Assembly (NCBI RefSeq): GCF_958298935.1
Contig: NC_084939.1
Location: 23,735,501-23,799,500 of the forward strand
Length of the DNA stretch: 64,000 nt
Origin: Phragmites australis
Taxonomy: Eukaryota > Streptophyta > Magnoliopsida > Poales > Poaceae
Direction: 5' to 3'
Position numbers and translations under genes: made by a program. The number at the start of each line of letters is the position of its first letter. Position 1 is the first letter of the stretch. The notes beneath the pieces are model-generated. The model did no database searches, was not told where the DNA came from, and saw only the letters and a program-made list of their open reading frames with translations. This document shows positions 23,440 through 33,633 of this stretch, one piece after another.

Positions 23440-24330
23440 GAACCAAGCAATGTCCCATCAATGGGTGCCAGGCTTTCTCTCCATGTCTACGAAAGGTGAA
23501 CCGGTTTGGTTTCGACCCAAATCGATCAAGAAATATAATAGGGACACCAATCCCATTGAGTTCCTCCAGATCTACACCACTGCCATCCAAGCAGTTGATG
23601 GGGACGAGAAGGTGATGCCAAATTACCTCCCCATAGCCCTTGAAGGGTCAGCTAGGTCCTGGCTAACCAAGCTACTACTAGGGATGATCTACTCTTGTGA
23701 GATGCTTTGTGACTTGTTCCGAGCCAACTTCTAGGGTACTTCTGTTCAGCCCGACAAAAAAAATGACATCTTCCATTTCATACAGAAGGAGAGGGAAACC
23801 TTACACGAGTTCGTTCATCACTTTAGCAACAACCGGAATACCATACCCAAGATAAACAACTATTATGACATCCAAGTGTTTACTCGAGGGGTTAGGAGCC
23901 GGTGATGCATCAAAGATGTTGCCAGGAAGGAGCCTGAGACAGTCAATGAGCTCATGAGGATTGGTGACAAGGCAGCCAATGCCAAAGAGGCACTCATGTT
24001 CATCAAGGAAAGGAATCAAGGAATCAAACACTCTCAGCCCAGACTAGACGACGACGTGGCAAAGAGCAAGCACAAGAAGAACTCCAAGGGAGGTAAGGGT
24101 AAGAAAACCAAAACTAATGATGTTTTTGCAGATCTTCTCGACACACGTCCCAGCAAGTGCGTCAGCTCATCCCAGAGCAAAGGGCCACTAGCCGGGCACT
24201 AGCAAATGCAATAGCAAATCCTGATGTGACTTCCAGCAAAATAACGGTCACAGACTCCATCAAGGCCAAATGGAGAAAAAAACCTAGGTCACAACCCAAA
24301 GCAGAGACTCTAGCTCCAACAGTATATAGG
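23440..24330 (+). pseudogene. Decayed gypsy gag
   Basis: Recognisable retrotransposon gag: NPIEFLQIYTTAIQA, ALEGSARSWL, then after a TAG stop the HEFVHHFSNNRNTIPK region and ARKEPETVNELMRIGDKA. A lysine-rich tail follows. At least two in-frame stops (near 23732 and 23903) and later frame loss mean no full protein. Confidence 0.8.
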
Positions 24331-24539
24331 ATGACTCGAACCTGATGTCCTACCAGCCGGAGGAGAGAACAGTCGACCACATGTTCGGTGACTTCACGTC
24401 CTACAAGTCTAAATGACAGTACAAGACGGTGACCCGAGAAGTCTTAGCTACTATCCCCGAGGGCCATTAGGCCGTCAAGTGGTCAAATATCGAGATCTCC
24501 TTTGGCCAAGATGATTACGCAAAAAACTTCATACGGCCA

Positions 24540-25460
24540 AGATGCTTCTCTAAAGTAGTCGAGCCTACAATAAACAACTGCAAGGTCTTCTGAGTTTTTA
24601 GGGTCTGATTGGTTGTCTGCATGGGAGCAGCCTGGCCCGACGGATGCGTATAATCTCAAAAAGAAGCATGTTTGATTGCTCATATGCACTGTTCTAGCCT
24701 GGCCTGGTGGACGCCGATATACGCCCGCAGCCTGGCCTGGGAGGGAAGCTCGATTCAAGCTTCTCTTCGCAACCTGGCTTAGCAGATACAGGCTCCTGCA
24801 TCCGCTCATGCAGACGGATCCACTTATCAGTGTCATAAAATCATCTTCATGCGAGCAACCAATCGTAATATCAACTTTGCATCAGCTCATACAGCCTCAG
24901 ATTCGGTCAACCAAATAGAAACTCAGTTCAACCTATCCAGACAGATACAACCAATCAAAGACCTTCTTTTCAACAAATATGACTTCGCTCAGCCTGTTTT
25001 CCCTCAGTCTACATATACTACCCATGCGTCCAAAACCCATACGAGCAACCAATCACACCCTTATTGATGGAGGATGTTCTCTCAACATTCTTTCCTCAGG
25101 TGCACTCGATGCGATGCAGATCTCTCGGTCTGCCATCATGCTGGTTACCCAAGCCTTCCATGGCATAGTACCCGGATCTTCATCCATGCCTATCTAAGTA
25201 CATATCACTCCCCGTCACTTTTGGGAAGCACGACAATTTCCAGATAGAGAAGATTATGTTCGATGTGGTCAATTTTTAGACGACATACAACATCTTAGAA
25301 TGACCAATCCTAGCCAAGTTCATAGCTGCCATGCACTACGCCTACCAGTACGTGAAGACCTCAGGACCTAAGGGTGTCATCACCATACGAGGGTGCCCTA
25401 AGGCATATCTTCATTGCGACAAGCATAATCTCGACATTGCATCTCAATGCCAACTCGATA
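24540..25460 (+). pseudogene. Decayed gypsy protease region, split by a MITE
   Basis: Upstream part ends with a VEPTINNCK stretch; downstream part starts with the aspartic-protease motif LIDGG followed by CSLNILSSGALDAM and later AMHYAYQYVKTSGPKG. A 460-bp MITE lies exactly between the two parts, just before the active-site aspartate. Further stops and frame changes follow. The protease would cleave the gag-pol polyprotein. Confidence 0.75.
24601..25060. mobile_element. Tourist/Harbinger-like MITE
   Basis: 460 bp, flanked by TTA on both sides (24598-24600, 25061-25063). Ends are inverted repeats: GGGTCTGATTGGTTGTCTGC on the left and, read inward from the right, GGGTGTGATTGGTTGCTCG. TTA target and GGG...TGATTGGTTG end are typical of PIF/Harbinger MITEs. 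No coding capacity. Confidence 0.85.
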
Positions 25461-26736
25461 GGAAAGCCAAGAGCTCAAGAATTAAGGTGAAGAGAAGCCT
25501 TCATGATGACCATGACCAGAGTGCCAGAGAAGCACCCCTGACAACCTGGGGATCTGGTTCCACGACTAAGTTCGGAACCAATGAACAGCAATGCGCTACC
25601 CCCGAAGTAGAAGGGCCCCTACGTATCGTTAAATCTAGTATGTGTCGTTTAAGTTTAAGATGATAGGTCCACAACAATTCATGGAACGTCGATTAGCTAT
25701 GTAAGTCCTATATGTAAGTTCTAAGAGTATATTCGTAATAATAAAATTCATATTGCCTGAAAAGTTTCGTGAATCCCTTTTTCAAATTACTATCCTTCTC
25801 TTGCATCCTAATGCTTGACAACACGGTAAGTCCCCTCCTGGGTACCTCTGCCCGTGCACACACCTGGGGTTGCAAAAAGCTTTCTATGATTGAAGGGAAA
25901 TTTGAGTTCATTTTACCTTATTATGTTATTTGGCGTTTAACCTTTTGATTGCTTATTCAGAAATTCTTCCCAGGTAGACAATCAGGGGCTTAATGACCAC
26001 TTAGTTTTGGACTAAAAAGACATATTGTGACTTCGGCATTGTGAAAAGGTTCCTTATCGAGTTCCACGAATGTCTAGAGACTATGCTGCCTTCCACTCGA
26101 AGCGGACATAAGGCTGACCATAATAAGCACCTTAGCTAGTGACCAATGCGGCTTGATTTATTCGAAGGGAAAAGCGAGTGAGGTTACCATGAGATGTTGT
26201 CGAACGTATCTAGTACCAAGCGCCCTCGGTGTTCATATTTCAAGCACAAAACATTTAGGATAAAAGTCTAAAGCTACTGAGTTCTTATTACAAGACTGTA
26301 AGAAATAAATCTTAAGGCGATGATGAAAATATCATCGCATCCAAGTATCCCTTTGCTGGTCTGAGCATCTCCTCCACTTTCTGGATTGCCTCCTCTTACG
26401 TCTCCCAGGGAAGTTTGCTTGAAGGACGTTGGCGTCCATGTTATGGTAGTGCGCCTTCATAATGGCCAACACCTGGATGACCTCCTCCTTTGCACCTCAC
26501 CGGGTTTGACTAGAGACTTGGTTGACCACCTTTGGCTGGAGGCATCTGAAGGCCTTGGCGAATTTGGTTGCCGGGGTGCCTAGTCCGACGTTGTCGGCGT
26601 CTTCCACAGGCTTCACCTAGATTTTAACTCCGACAAGGGCGTCCTTGAATATATCCAAGGCCGTAGCAAGATGCTGTCAGATAGAAGACACCTGGGCCGC
26701 TTCTGAGCTAGGGCGTTGCAGGTCTATAGGGATCAG
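25461..26736. other. Non-coding internal region of the gypsy element
   Basis: Follows the protease remnant where reverse transcriptase would be expected, but no RT, RNase H or integrase motif is visible in any frame. Contains short open frames on both strands without domains. Confidence 0.4.
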
Positions 26737-27440
26737 TGACGTCATAAGAGGGGGTGAATTAGGATACCTAAAAAAGACTGTGAACACCGGATGATTTCAC
26801 GTCAATAGCAGTACAAACACCGGACCATCTAGCGTGTACAGTAACAAAACTAGCCGTTGGAACCACACTAAAACTCATTGTGAACACCAGATGTTCCGAC
26901 ATTATCTTGAACTCCATCACCGAACTATCCAGCGTGTAGACTTGAACCAACCGAGCCACTTCTCATTGAGCATTATCTGATGTGTAGATCTTCTGATCGT
27001 CGGATCATCCAGCGTCTATGACCACGCCAAAACTTGATGTTTCAACATCTTATGGAAAATGCTCCGGTGTAGCCAACTCTTTATCATTGGACCATCCGAC
27101 GTGTACAACCTTTGAACCATCTTCTGATGATGCTCTGACGTGTACAAGCTCTAAGCACCAGACCATCTGGCGTGTACAAAACTGTAAGAGAAAATGCTCC
27201 AGTGTGTACAAAATACCTCATCGTCGGACCATCTAGCGTGTAAATTTTCCTAACACTTATTCAATTCAATCTAATCTTTGTCCCACTTCAGTAGCTTCTT
27301 CATGTATTGCATCTATGAGACTTACTAAAGCATATACTTGATAGATATGTTAGTCTTATTGACTATATTGTCATTAATCACTAAAATCACACGCATACCC
27401 TAAAAGCATGTTCTCTACAAGGTCTCGGATAGCTCTACAA
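26737..27440. repeat. Array of degenerate CGGACCATC...GCGTGTAC motifs
   Basis: About a dozen imperfect copies of a unit such as CACCGGACCATCTAGCGTG followed by TACA, interleaved with ATGCTCCGGTG-type half units. The stretch starts TGACGTCATAAGAGGGGGTG and has a distinct end near CATTAATCACTAAAATCAC. It is probably a separate element nested in, or acquired by, the gypsy element. Confidence 0.55.
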
Positions 27441-27864
27441 GACATTAAGTCCAAAATGAGAAGGTAAAAGCATGGCACATCCAAGATATTGGGGGCTCAC
27501 CTTTGGACTTGCTCTCCAACTCGGAGTTGTGATCTCTTGCGTCGATGTCTCATCACATTTAATGACAGAATATTTTTTGACACACGTGGGGCAGTTCAAA
27601 CAGTACCCCAGGGAGAATGGTGCACTACTCTGCCATACTCTCACAGTTTTCAAACGTCATCATGATCGGTTGCCAAGTAAAGATTCTTTTCACCACCACA
27701 CAAAATCTCAGCTGCGATGAATTCAAACTTGGTCAGCGACAGGTCTTTTCTCCCCGTCATTTCAAAAGATTGGGATGATATTCTCGGATGAATCAGAATT
27801 CCTATCCGGATGGGATAACTTATCAGGGCTCGCTTTAGTACTCGGAGGTGTTCGAAATCCTAGA

Positions 27865-28188
27865 TAGATGACCCGAGGACTCTGAGATCCTGGCTAGATG
27901 TATCATCCTATCTGAGGGTCCGAGTTGTACTCAAAGATGCGGTTGGTCAAAACGTTTATCTTTCCTGTCTAAGCTTTTGATCCATTGAAGCCTCATTTCA
28001 CGTATTGATGGGGGGCTTGACTATAGTAGATGACCCGAGGACTCTGAGATCCTGGCTAGATATATCATCCTATCTGAGGGTCCGAGTTGTACTCGAAGAT
28101 GCGGTCGATCAAATCATTTATCTTTCCTGACTAAGCTTTTGATCCGTCGAAGCCTCATTTCACGTATTGATGGGGGGCTTGACTATAG
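27865..28188 (+). repeat. 162-bp tandem duplication ending at the polypurine tract
   Basis: Two near-identical 162-bp copies (27865-28026 and 28027-28188), each starting TAGATGACCCGAGGACTCTG and ending TGATGGGGGGCTTGACTATA. The second copy runs into the 3' LTR, so the polypurine tract and the first LTR bases are duplicated. Confidence 0.9.
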
Positions 28189-28708
28189 GTAGTACAAAAC
28201 TACCGTATCCGGATCTCCTAGGATTTATATTCTCTGGGCATATCTCTGTGCTTGGGAAGAGAATTCCTAGACTCCTGGAAACTATCCGTAGGTATCCAAG
28301 ATATCTTGTAAATATGGAAGTTTGTCTCTAAGAATGGTACAAAATGACTCCATAAGTTGTAAGATGACCCCCTATATATACGGAGTCAGGGGACTCTGAG
28401 GAGGGCAAGCCAATACACGTCTATTCAAGCCATTCAAGCTTACATGAGTTTTGACCTCTCAAGCCTTTTGTACTTTTGGTCTACATCAACCATCCTCCAC
28501 GACTACGTATAAGGAGTCCCTTGACTAGGTTTATATTCATCTAGGTTAGCAAAAACTCCCTTATAAATAGTCTCAGAGACCAATATAAAATAAATATGAC
28601 ATATGATTATTATCCTAAGAGAGACTTGAATATGTATAAACCTTTGTGTGTGTTGTACAATTTGTCTATAGAAAGTATTCTTTATTTCTTCTACAAGTTC
28701 TTAAGATA
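28180..28708 (+). repeat. 3' LTR of the gypsy element
   Basis: 529 bp beginning TGACTATAGG. Same blocks as the 5' LTR without the CACTA insertion, including a CTATATATACGG promoter-like box near 28365. The 3' limit is set by loss of similarity after TTCTTAAGATA. Confidence 0.8.
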
Positions 28709-30078
28709 TAGTGGATACCCTATTTCAGTTAGATGATGACATGATGTATTCATATGCTTTTGGTGCTATCATGGAAACCAAATTAGGTAATACAGCTGTT
28801 ACCAGTCTTGCCGGGGATGCATCGTCATTCATTCGGCCTTTATCATAAAACTAAGAAAGATAATGTACGTTGAAATGCATGTTCCTCCTACAAACAAATT
28901 CTACGGAAATAAAGAGTCCTCGTCACAAAAGCATTTACCAAGGACTAGCATCCAGCCAGTGGAATCGCTGTCCACTTACGGAAGTACAGAAGGGGCTACG
29001 ACTGTCCATTGGTACAAAAGTATCCTTCCTGAATTTGATCTTTATATGGTGCTAAAATTCTTTTAGAAACTTTCTATATGATGTAAAGAAAAAACTTTAT
29101 ATTACAATACATTAGTCTAGCTAGTTTCACAAAGATATATATACTGAATCAAGAATAATATGCGTGGGATGTAAGACTGTAAACAAACCGATTTCGAGCA
29201 AGCTTTGAAAACAAGAGAATTGACACTCATGCTCGTCTCTATGACTCATTCCGAGCTGGAATCGATGGTGAGCACATATGAACAATGTATTATTATGATA
29301 TCAGTATGATTAAAAACTTCGGGGTTGTAGAAAGGGGAAGGCACTTTAGAAGGCAAGGGGAGCAATCTTTAAAGTATATGGTGATGCCATTTGATAAAAA
29401 GAGGTGAGCTCCTTACCGTGCTTTAGATATCCAAATCCACATCCCCATCTTAAAGTAGTAGTGGGTGTGAAAGGCTAGCTTAAGATGAGGGAAAAAGAAA
29501 GGTTAACTAGCTAGAGAGACAAGCATCCTTTGGTCATTAGACCCTAAAGCATGGTGCTTTAGAATCTTGGAAAGATAATATATCTCCTGGCATCCCTCAA
29601 CGTCTCACTAAATTAGACGGGACATGTGTAAGAAGGGAATTTGTCGTGTGCCACTTTTCTAGGATAAAAATTGACATCTGTTGAAATCTGGGAGATTGTA
29701 GTACAACTGCATGTGTGAATGGAATAGTCCAATCTTTGTCACACATGCTTATCTATTCTTTTCACAAGCACTATGCACTTAAATTACTTGGTAGGTGTAT
29801 CCCATAATGCTTGTGTGTTTTTATCCCCTCCCGTTTTACCTTTTTTTGGTCTTAAAAGGGGATAGTGCCATACCTCTTTCTTCTTAAAAGCATCGATCGT
29901 CATCGGCGTCTCTACATGCTTAACTACGTATATCACACTTCCGCACTTCTGGCTTGCAACTCTACACGAATCTCAGTGCTTAGGTCATGTGCCTCTCCGT
30001 CGACGGCACCTACGACGCATGGAACGATCGATTGTAGAATCAGCGCGTGCAACTAGGTATATATGTAGATGTACACAA
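28709..30078. other. Intergenic DNA, no gene recognised
   Basis: AT-rich, with short frames only. No domain, terminal repeat or tandem array was identified. Confidence 0.35.
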
Positions 30079-31495
30079 CACTACTACATATATTATTTTA
30101 AAGCGGATGGTATTTTGTTTTCATAGATATTTAGTGTATCTGTTTGTGATCGAAGGTATATAGAAATGGATGATTTTTACATGTAAAAAATAGATTGTAT
30201 GTAGAAACTTTTTACCATAGGTGACCCGTTTAAGTAACCATCTATGATAATCGATCTCAGAATCTATATTTTTTAGTCTAAAAAAACCAATTTTTTTAAC
30301 CGAACAAGCACCCCTATAGCCATGACGTCGCAAGTCACATTTTTTCGTGCGAAATATGCATATGTGCGGTTCATAGCACTGGAACTCGAAACATCTGAGC
30401 TCGCGTGAACCCTCCTCAGCATCCCACCATATAATTACTATTGATCATAGTAACATAAACATTCCTTTTGATATCTTCTATCTGAAACTTCAAACGATTA
30501 TTTGAGTATCTGAATGACCTTAAATGAAAAGATTTTCAAATACAAAGTTGTAGATCTCGTGCATAGCAATTTTCATATAAAGTTTATCCTCATCCGACTT
30601 CGTACGAAAAATTTATAATTTTTTTAAGATAAACTATCATCTAATACCAGAGATGATTCACGTAAAGAACCGCATTTAAAAATGGATAGTAATTTATCTT
30701 AAAAAATTATAACTTTTTCGTACAATCTTAAATGAGGACAAACTTTATATGAAAATTATAGCTCTCAACGAGATCTACAACTTTGTAGTTAATTTTTTTC
30801 ATTTTTCAAATTATTTAAATATCAAAATAATCGTTTGAATATTAGACATAAGATATTGATAAAAAAGAGCGCATATGCTATTGTTATCACTAATACTTCT
30901 GTAAGCCAAGTCTTATTATTGATAGTGGGGATTTTTTATCTTGTTTTAGTCGATCATGTTGGAGATATTGGAGTTAATAGTTTTTTTCCCTTCTCCTTAT
31001 TCTTGAGTTTATTTGTATTAATAGGACTTACGGTAATAATATCATATGGGACTTATATGTTAAATTTTAACTTATTATTTGGACACTTAAATGACTTCAA
31101 ATAAAAAGTTTTCAACTACAAAGCAATAGATATCATCGAGGCCTACAATTTTCATGTAAAGTTTGCCCTATTCAAAAGTATAAAAAAATTATAATTTTTT
31201 TAAGATAATCTATTATCCATTTTCAAAGATAGTTCTTTATGTGAATCGTCTATACGAGCGGTTCACATAAATAACTATTTTTGAAAATAATCATTACTAT
31301 AGATGGTTTCTTATATGAACCGTCTGCGTTAATCATCTCATTTTTAAAAGCGGTTGGTACGATTACCGCAAGTAAATAGTTCACGTAAGAAATCTCATAT
31401 GGAAATCATATTTACATAGACGATCTTTTATATCATCTGTCTATAGAAATCGCTTAATCAGTTTGTCATATAATCTACCTGTGGAAAAACACCCA
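30079..31495. mobile_element. Rearranged CACTA element, same family as 20935-21827
   Basis: Left end reads CACTACTACATATATT (30079). The right subterminal zone (31220-31490) carries GTGAATCGTC and GAACCGTCTGC units. Internally a unit of about 200-300 bp, shared with 21275-21590 of the other element, occurs three times: inverted near 30300-30625, direct near 30690-30900 and inverted near 31075-31210. The right terminus is not clean, so the end is approximate. Confidence 0.6.
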
Positions 31496-31504
31496 CAACT
31501 AACA

Positions 31505-31800
31505 TGAATTTTTTTTAATATTACATTTTTTACAGATATTACAGAAATAGTACCAAAAATGAGGAAATTTTAAAAATAATACATATTCGCCCTACCGTAT
31601 GGCGAAATCATGTTTTTGCTATATCGTACGGTGAAAACACTATTTTCGCCGTACGATATGGCGAAAATTGCTGACGTGGCACCAGCGGCAGGACTGGGGT
31701 GCATGGCTGCAGTTTCAAGGCAATTTTTGCCATACGATTTGGTGAAAATTAGTTATCGCCAAACCGTACGGTGAAAAATAAATGTCACCAAACGGGAGGC
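31505..31800 (+). repeat. MULE left terminal inverted repeat
   Basis: Starts TGAATTTTTTTTAATATTAC. It contains several palindrome-like modules of the form TTTTCGCC(N)TACG...TATGGCGAAAA and the GC-rich stretch GGACTGGGGTGCATGGCTGC. The right repeat matches in inverse order throughout. Confidence 0.85.
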
Positions 31801-32756
31801 CGAAAAATCCTGCAGCGTGAACCCTCTCTCCTGCGTGGGCCCGTGAACCCTATCTCCTGCGTGGGCCATGTTGAGGCTTGTCGTACTCTTAGTTGGCACA
31901 CATGAAGAAGTATAGGCTATAGGTGTAGGATATGTCCTGTGATTCGCGAAACCTACAAAGGTCGTTACAGAAGCACATCGGTGGTTCGACCCTCTAGGGG
32001 ATGAAAATCCCCCAATGTTTCTTGGGTGAGCTTGGAGGAGCTGAGTAAGACATTTCAGTTGAGGGAGCTGAGGAAGAAGTGGTCTATCCATGGATAATGA
32101 AGGGGTTATTTATAATGGATGGGGGCTGGTGCATGGATTGAGTGCAAGGGCTTGGCTGGGGGGTAGAGCATAGGATGCCCTGTGAAACCTGAAAAAGTTG
32201 TGGCATTAATACGTGGCAAAGATTCCCTTTGGTAGCTCTTGCTTGGTGTGGTCATCTCATTCTACAAAAGTTGGGCAAGTAGTTGTTGTTGCCTCTACAA
32301 GCAAGGCAGGGAATCTAATAAAATAATTGTCCTTAGAAATAACGTCTTGGTAGATTGGTAAACCCCAGCCATTTTATTGAAGAATGTGAAGTACATCAAA
32401 TGAAGGGCCATCGTAAGCATTTGTTGTCTGTTTGTGGCTACAGTATCTAAGGCAATATGCACAGTCTCGTACCCTATTTGTATGCTGGTGAGCTCATCAA
32501 TGCTGCAGTGTGTTGAGGTGACCCCATGCTATCAACATTTCAGAATGATGTAACCTGTCTTTCCCACCTTTTAAGAGCGATGTGACCGCACGGTGTTGAA
32601 TCCTCAAAGTCGCTAAAGTAGTGCATCCAATGAATGCACTTTCTCCAAATTACATGGCTGCACTTGGTCCATACACCATTGGGACTTATTATGTATAAAC
32701 AGAACATAATCGATTCTGAACTCAAACATCTCATGACTGTGACCCACGTTGAGACA
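31801..32756. other. MULE subterminal region and upstream side of the zinc-finger gene
   Basis: No recognisable coding sequence. It contains a CTCTCTCCTGCGTGGGCCCGT-like direct repeat near 31824-31870 and probable promoter sequence for the 32757 gene, though no clear TATA box was singled out. Confidence 0.35.
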
Positions 32757-33228
32757 ATGGCGTATCCTCATCCTCTTGATGGCTCCATCGATCCACCACA
32801 TCTACACCCCCATTTAGATGTCTATGATAGAGATTTATACAGAAACCGCAATGCTCCTTCTTGCTCATTTTGGCCACCATGTAGACAGGGAGATGATGCC
32901 GTTGTCCAAGTTTATGAGCATTTCGGTGACGCAGACCGTCGCTTCTTCCGTTGTGCACATTTCAGAGTACGAAGAAATAATACTCACATTATTTACTATT
33001 TTCTCAAAACCATTTACTTACCTCATATTTCATTGTTTCCAGACGAATGATTGTGGGTTTCAGTACTGGATTGACTCACTAATAGATCCACATTTTCAAG
33101 AATACATCCGTCACCTGCACATCGTTATTGAGGAACTACAGGAACAATTGCTCCAAGAGAGATGCAGCAACATCAGAAGACGTTATATCCCACTTCGTAT
33201 GGCAGGTCGAAGGAACAACTGGGAGTAA
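32757..33228 (+). CDS. GRF-type zinc-finger/coiled-coil protein carried by the MULE
   Basis: Two exons, 32757-32966 and 33043-33228, joined by a short GT-AG intron in frame, give 131 residues. Exon 1 carries CSFWPPC and, toward its end, RRFFRCAHF; exon 2 begins TNDCGFQYWID. Together these fit a zf-GRF domain (about residues 35-80): cysteine ligands, the GR/RR-F-F-C strand and the CGF..W.D end. GRF fingers bind single-stranded nucleic acid in other proteins. A helical, glutamine/leucine-rich segment IVIEELQEQLLQE (about 90-105) follows, then an Arg-rich tail. The frame is intact across the splice. Family assignment is from motif shape. Role in the transposon is unknown. Confidence 0.65.
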
Positions 33229-33633
33229 TTAGGATGTGTTCTAGTGGTCGATCAAGGATTTGATTTCGTATTTGAAATGTAACGTGTTGTTCGTAATTGA
33301 ATAAATTGTATCCCCGTGTCGTGTTGTCATCACATGGTTCATGCTTGAGCTGCAATTAATGTTAGTCCCCTACCTGCATTGTTGTTTCCAGAATACGTAA
33401 GACTTGTTACAAATATGCATCATGAAAGAAACATGTAAGTTACATATGCAATGGTAAAATCCACCATACTAACACAGTAGAATACGATAGTAGAATAAGG
33501 TAGTAGCATCAGAGTAACTAAACTACTCCGTAAACTAGTAGTCTAAACTAATGAAATGGAAAGCTGAACAAATGACAATTATTAATCATAAAAGCAATAC
33601 AGTCTACTCCTGACCCCTACCCTGACCCCTTCC
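33229..33633. other. Convergent 3' region between MULE genes
   Basis: AT-rich sequence between the ends of the plus-strand zinc-finger gene and the minus-strand mobile-domain gene. Probably both 3' untranslated regions. No other feature seen. Confidence 0.4.

Larger units (their letters stand above)
20917..28708 (+). mobile_element. Ty3/gypsy retrotransposon with both LTRs, nested insertions
   Basis: Two direct LTRs (20917-22335 with an insertion, and 28180-28708) enclose gag and protease remnants in the plus direction. Reverse transcriptase and integrase are not recognisable, so this is a deleted or non-autonomous copy. After removing the CACTA insert and one TSD the 5' LTR is about 523 bp against 529 bp for the 3' LTR. 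A GGGGGG polypurine tract lies immediately before the 3' LTR. No exact 5-bp target duplication was found. The internal 22336-23440 leader holds only short frames with acidic peptides. Confidence 0.8.

Noticed and set aside
31753..32091. 112-codon minus-strand frame within the MULE subterminal zone
   Set aside because: Starts inside the terminal repeat, has no known domain, and no support as a fourth MULE gene.
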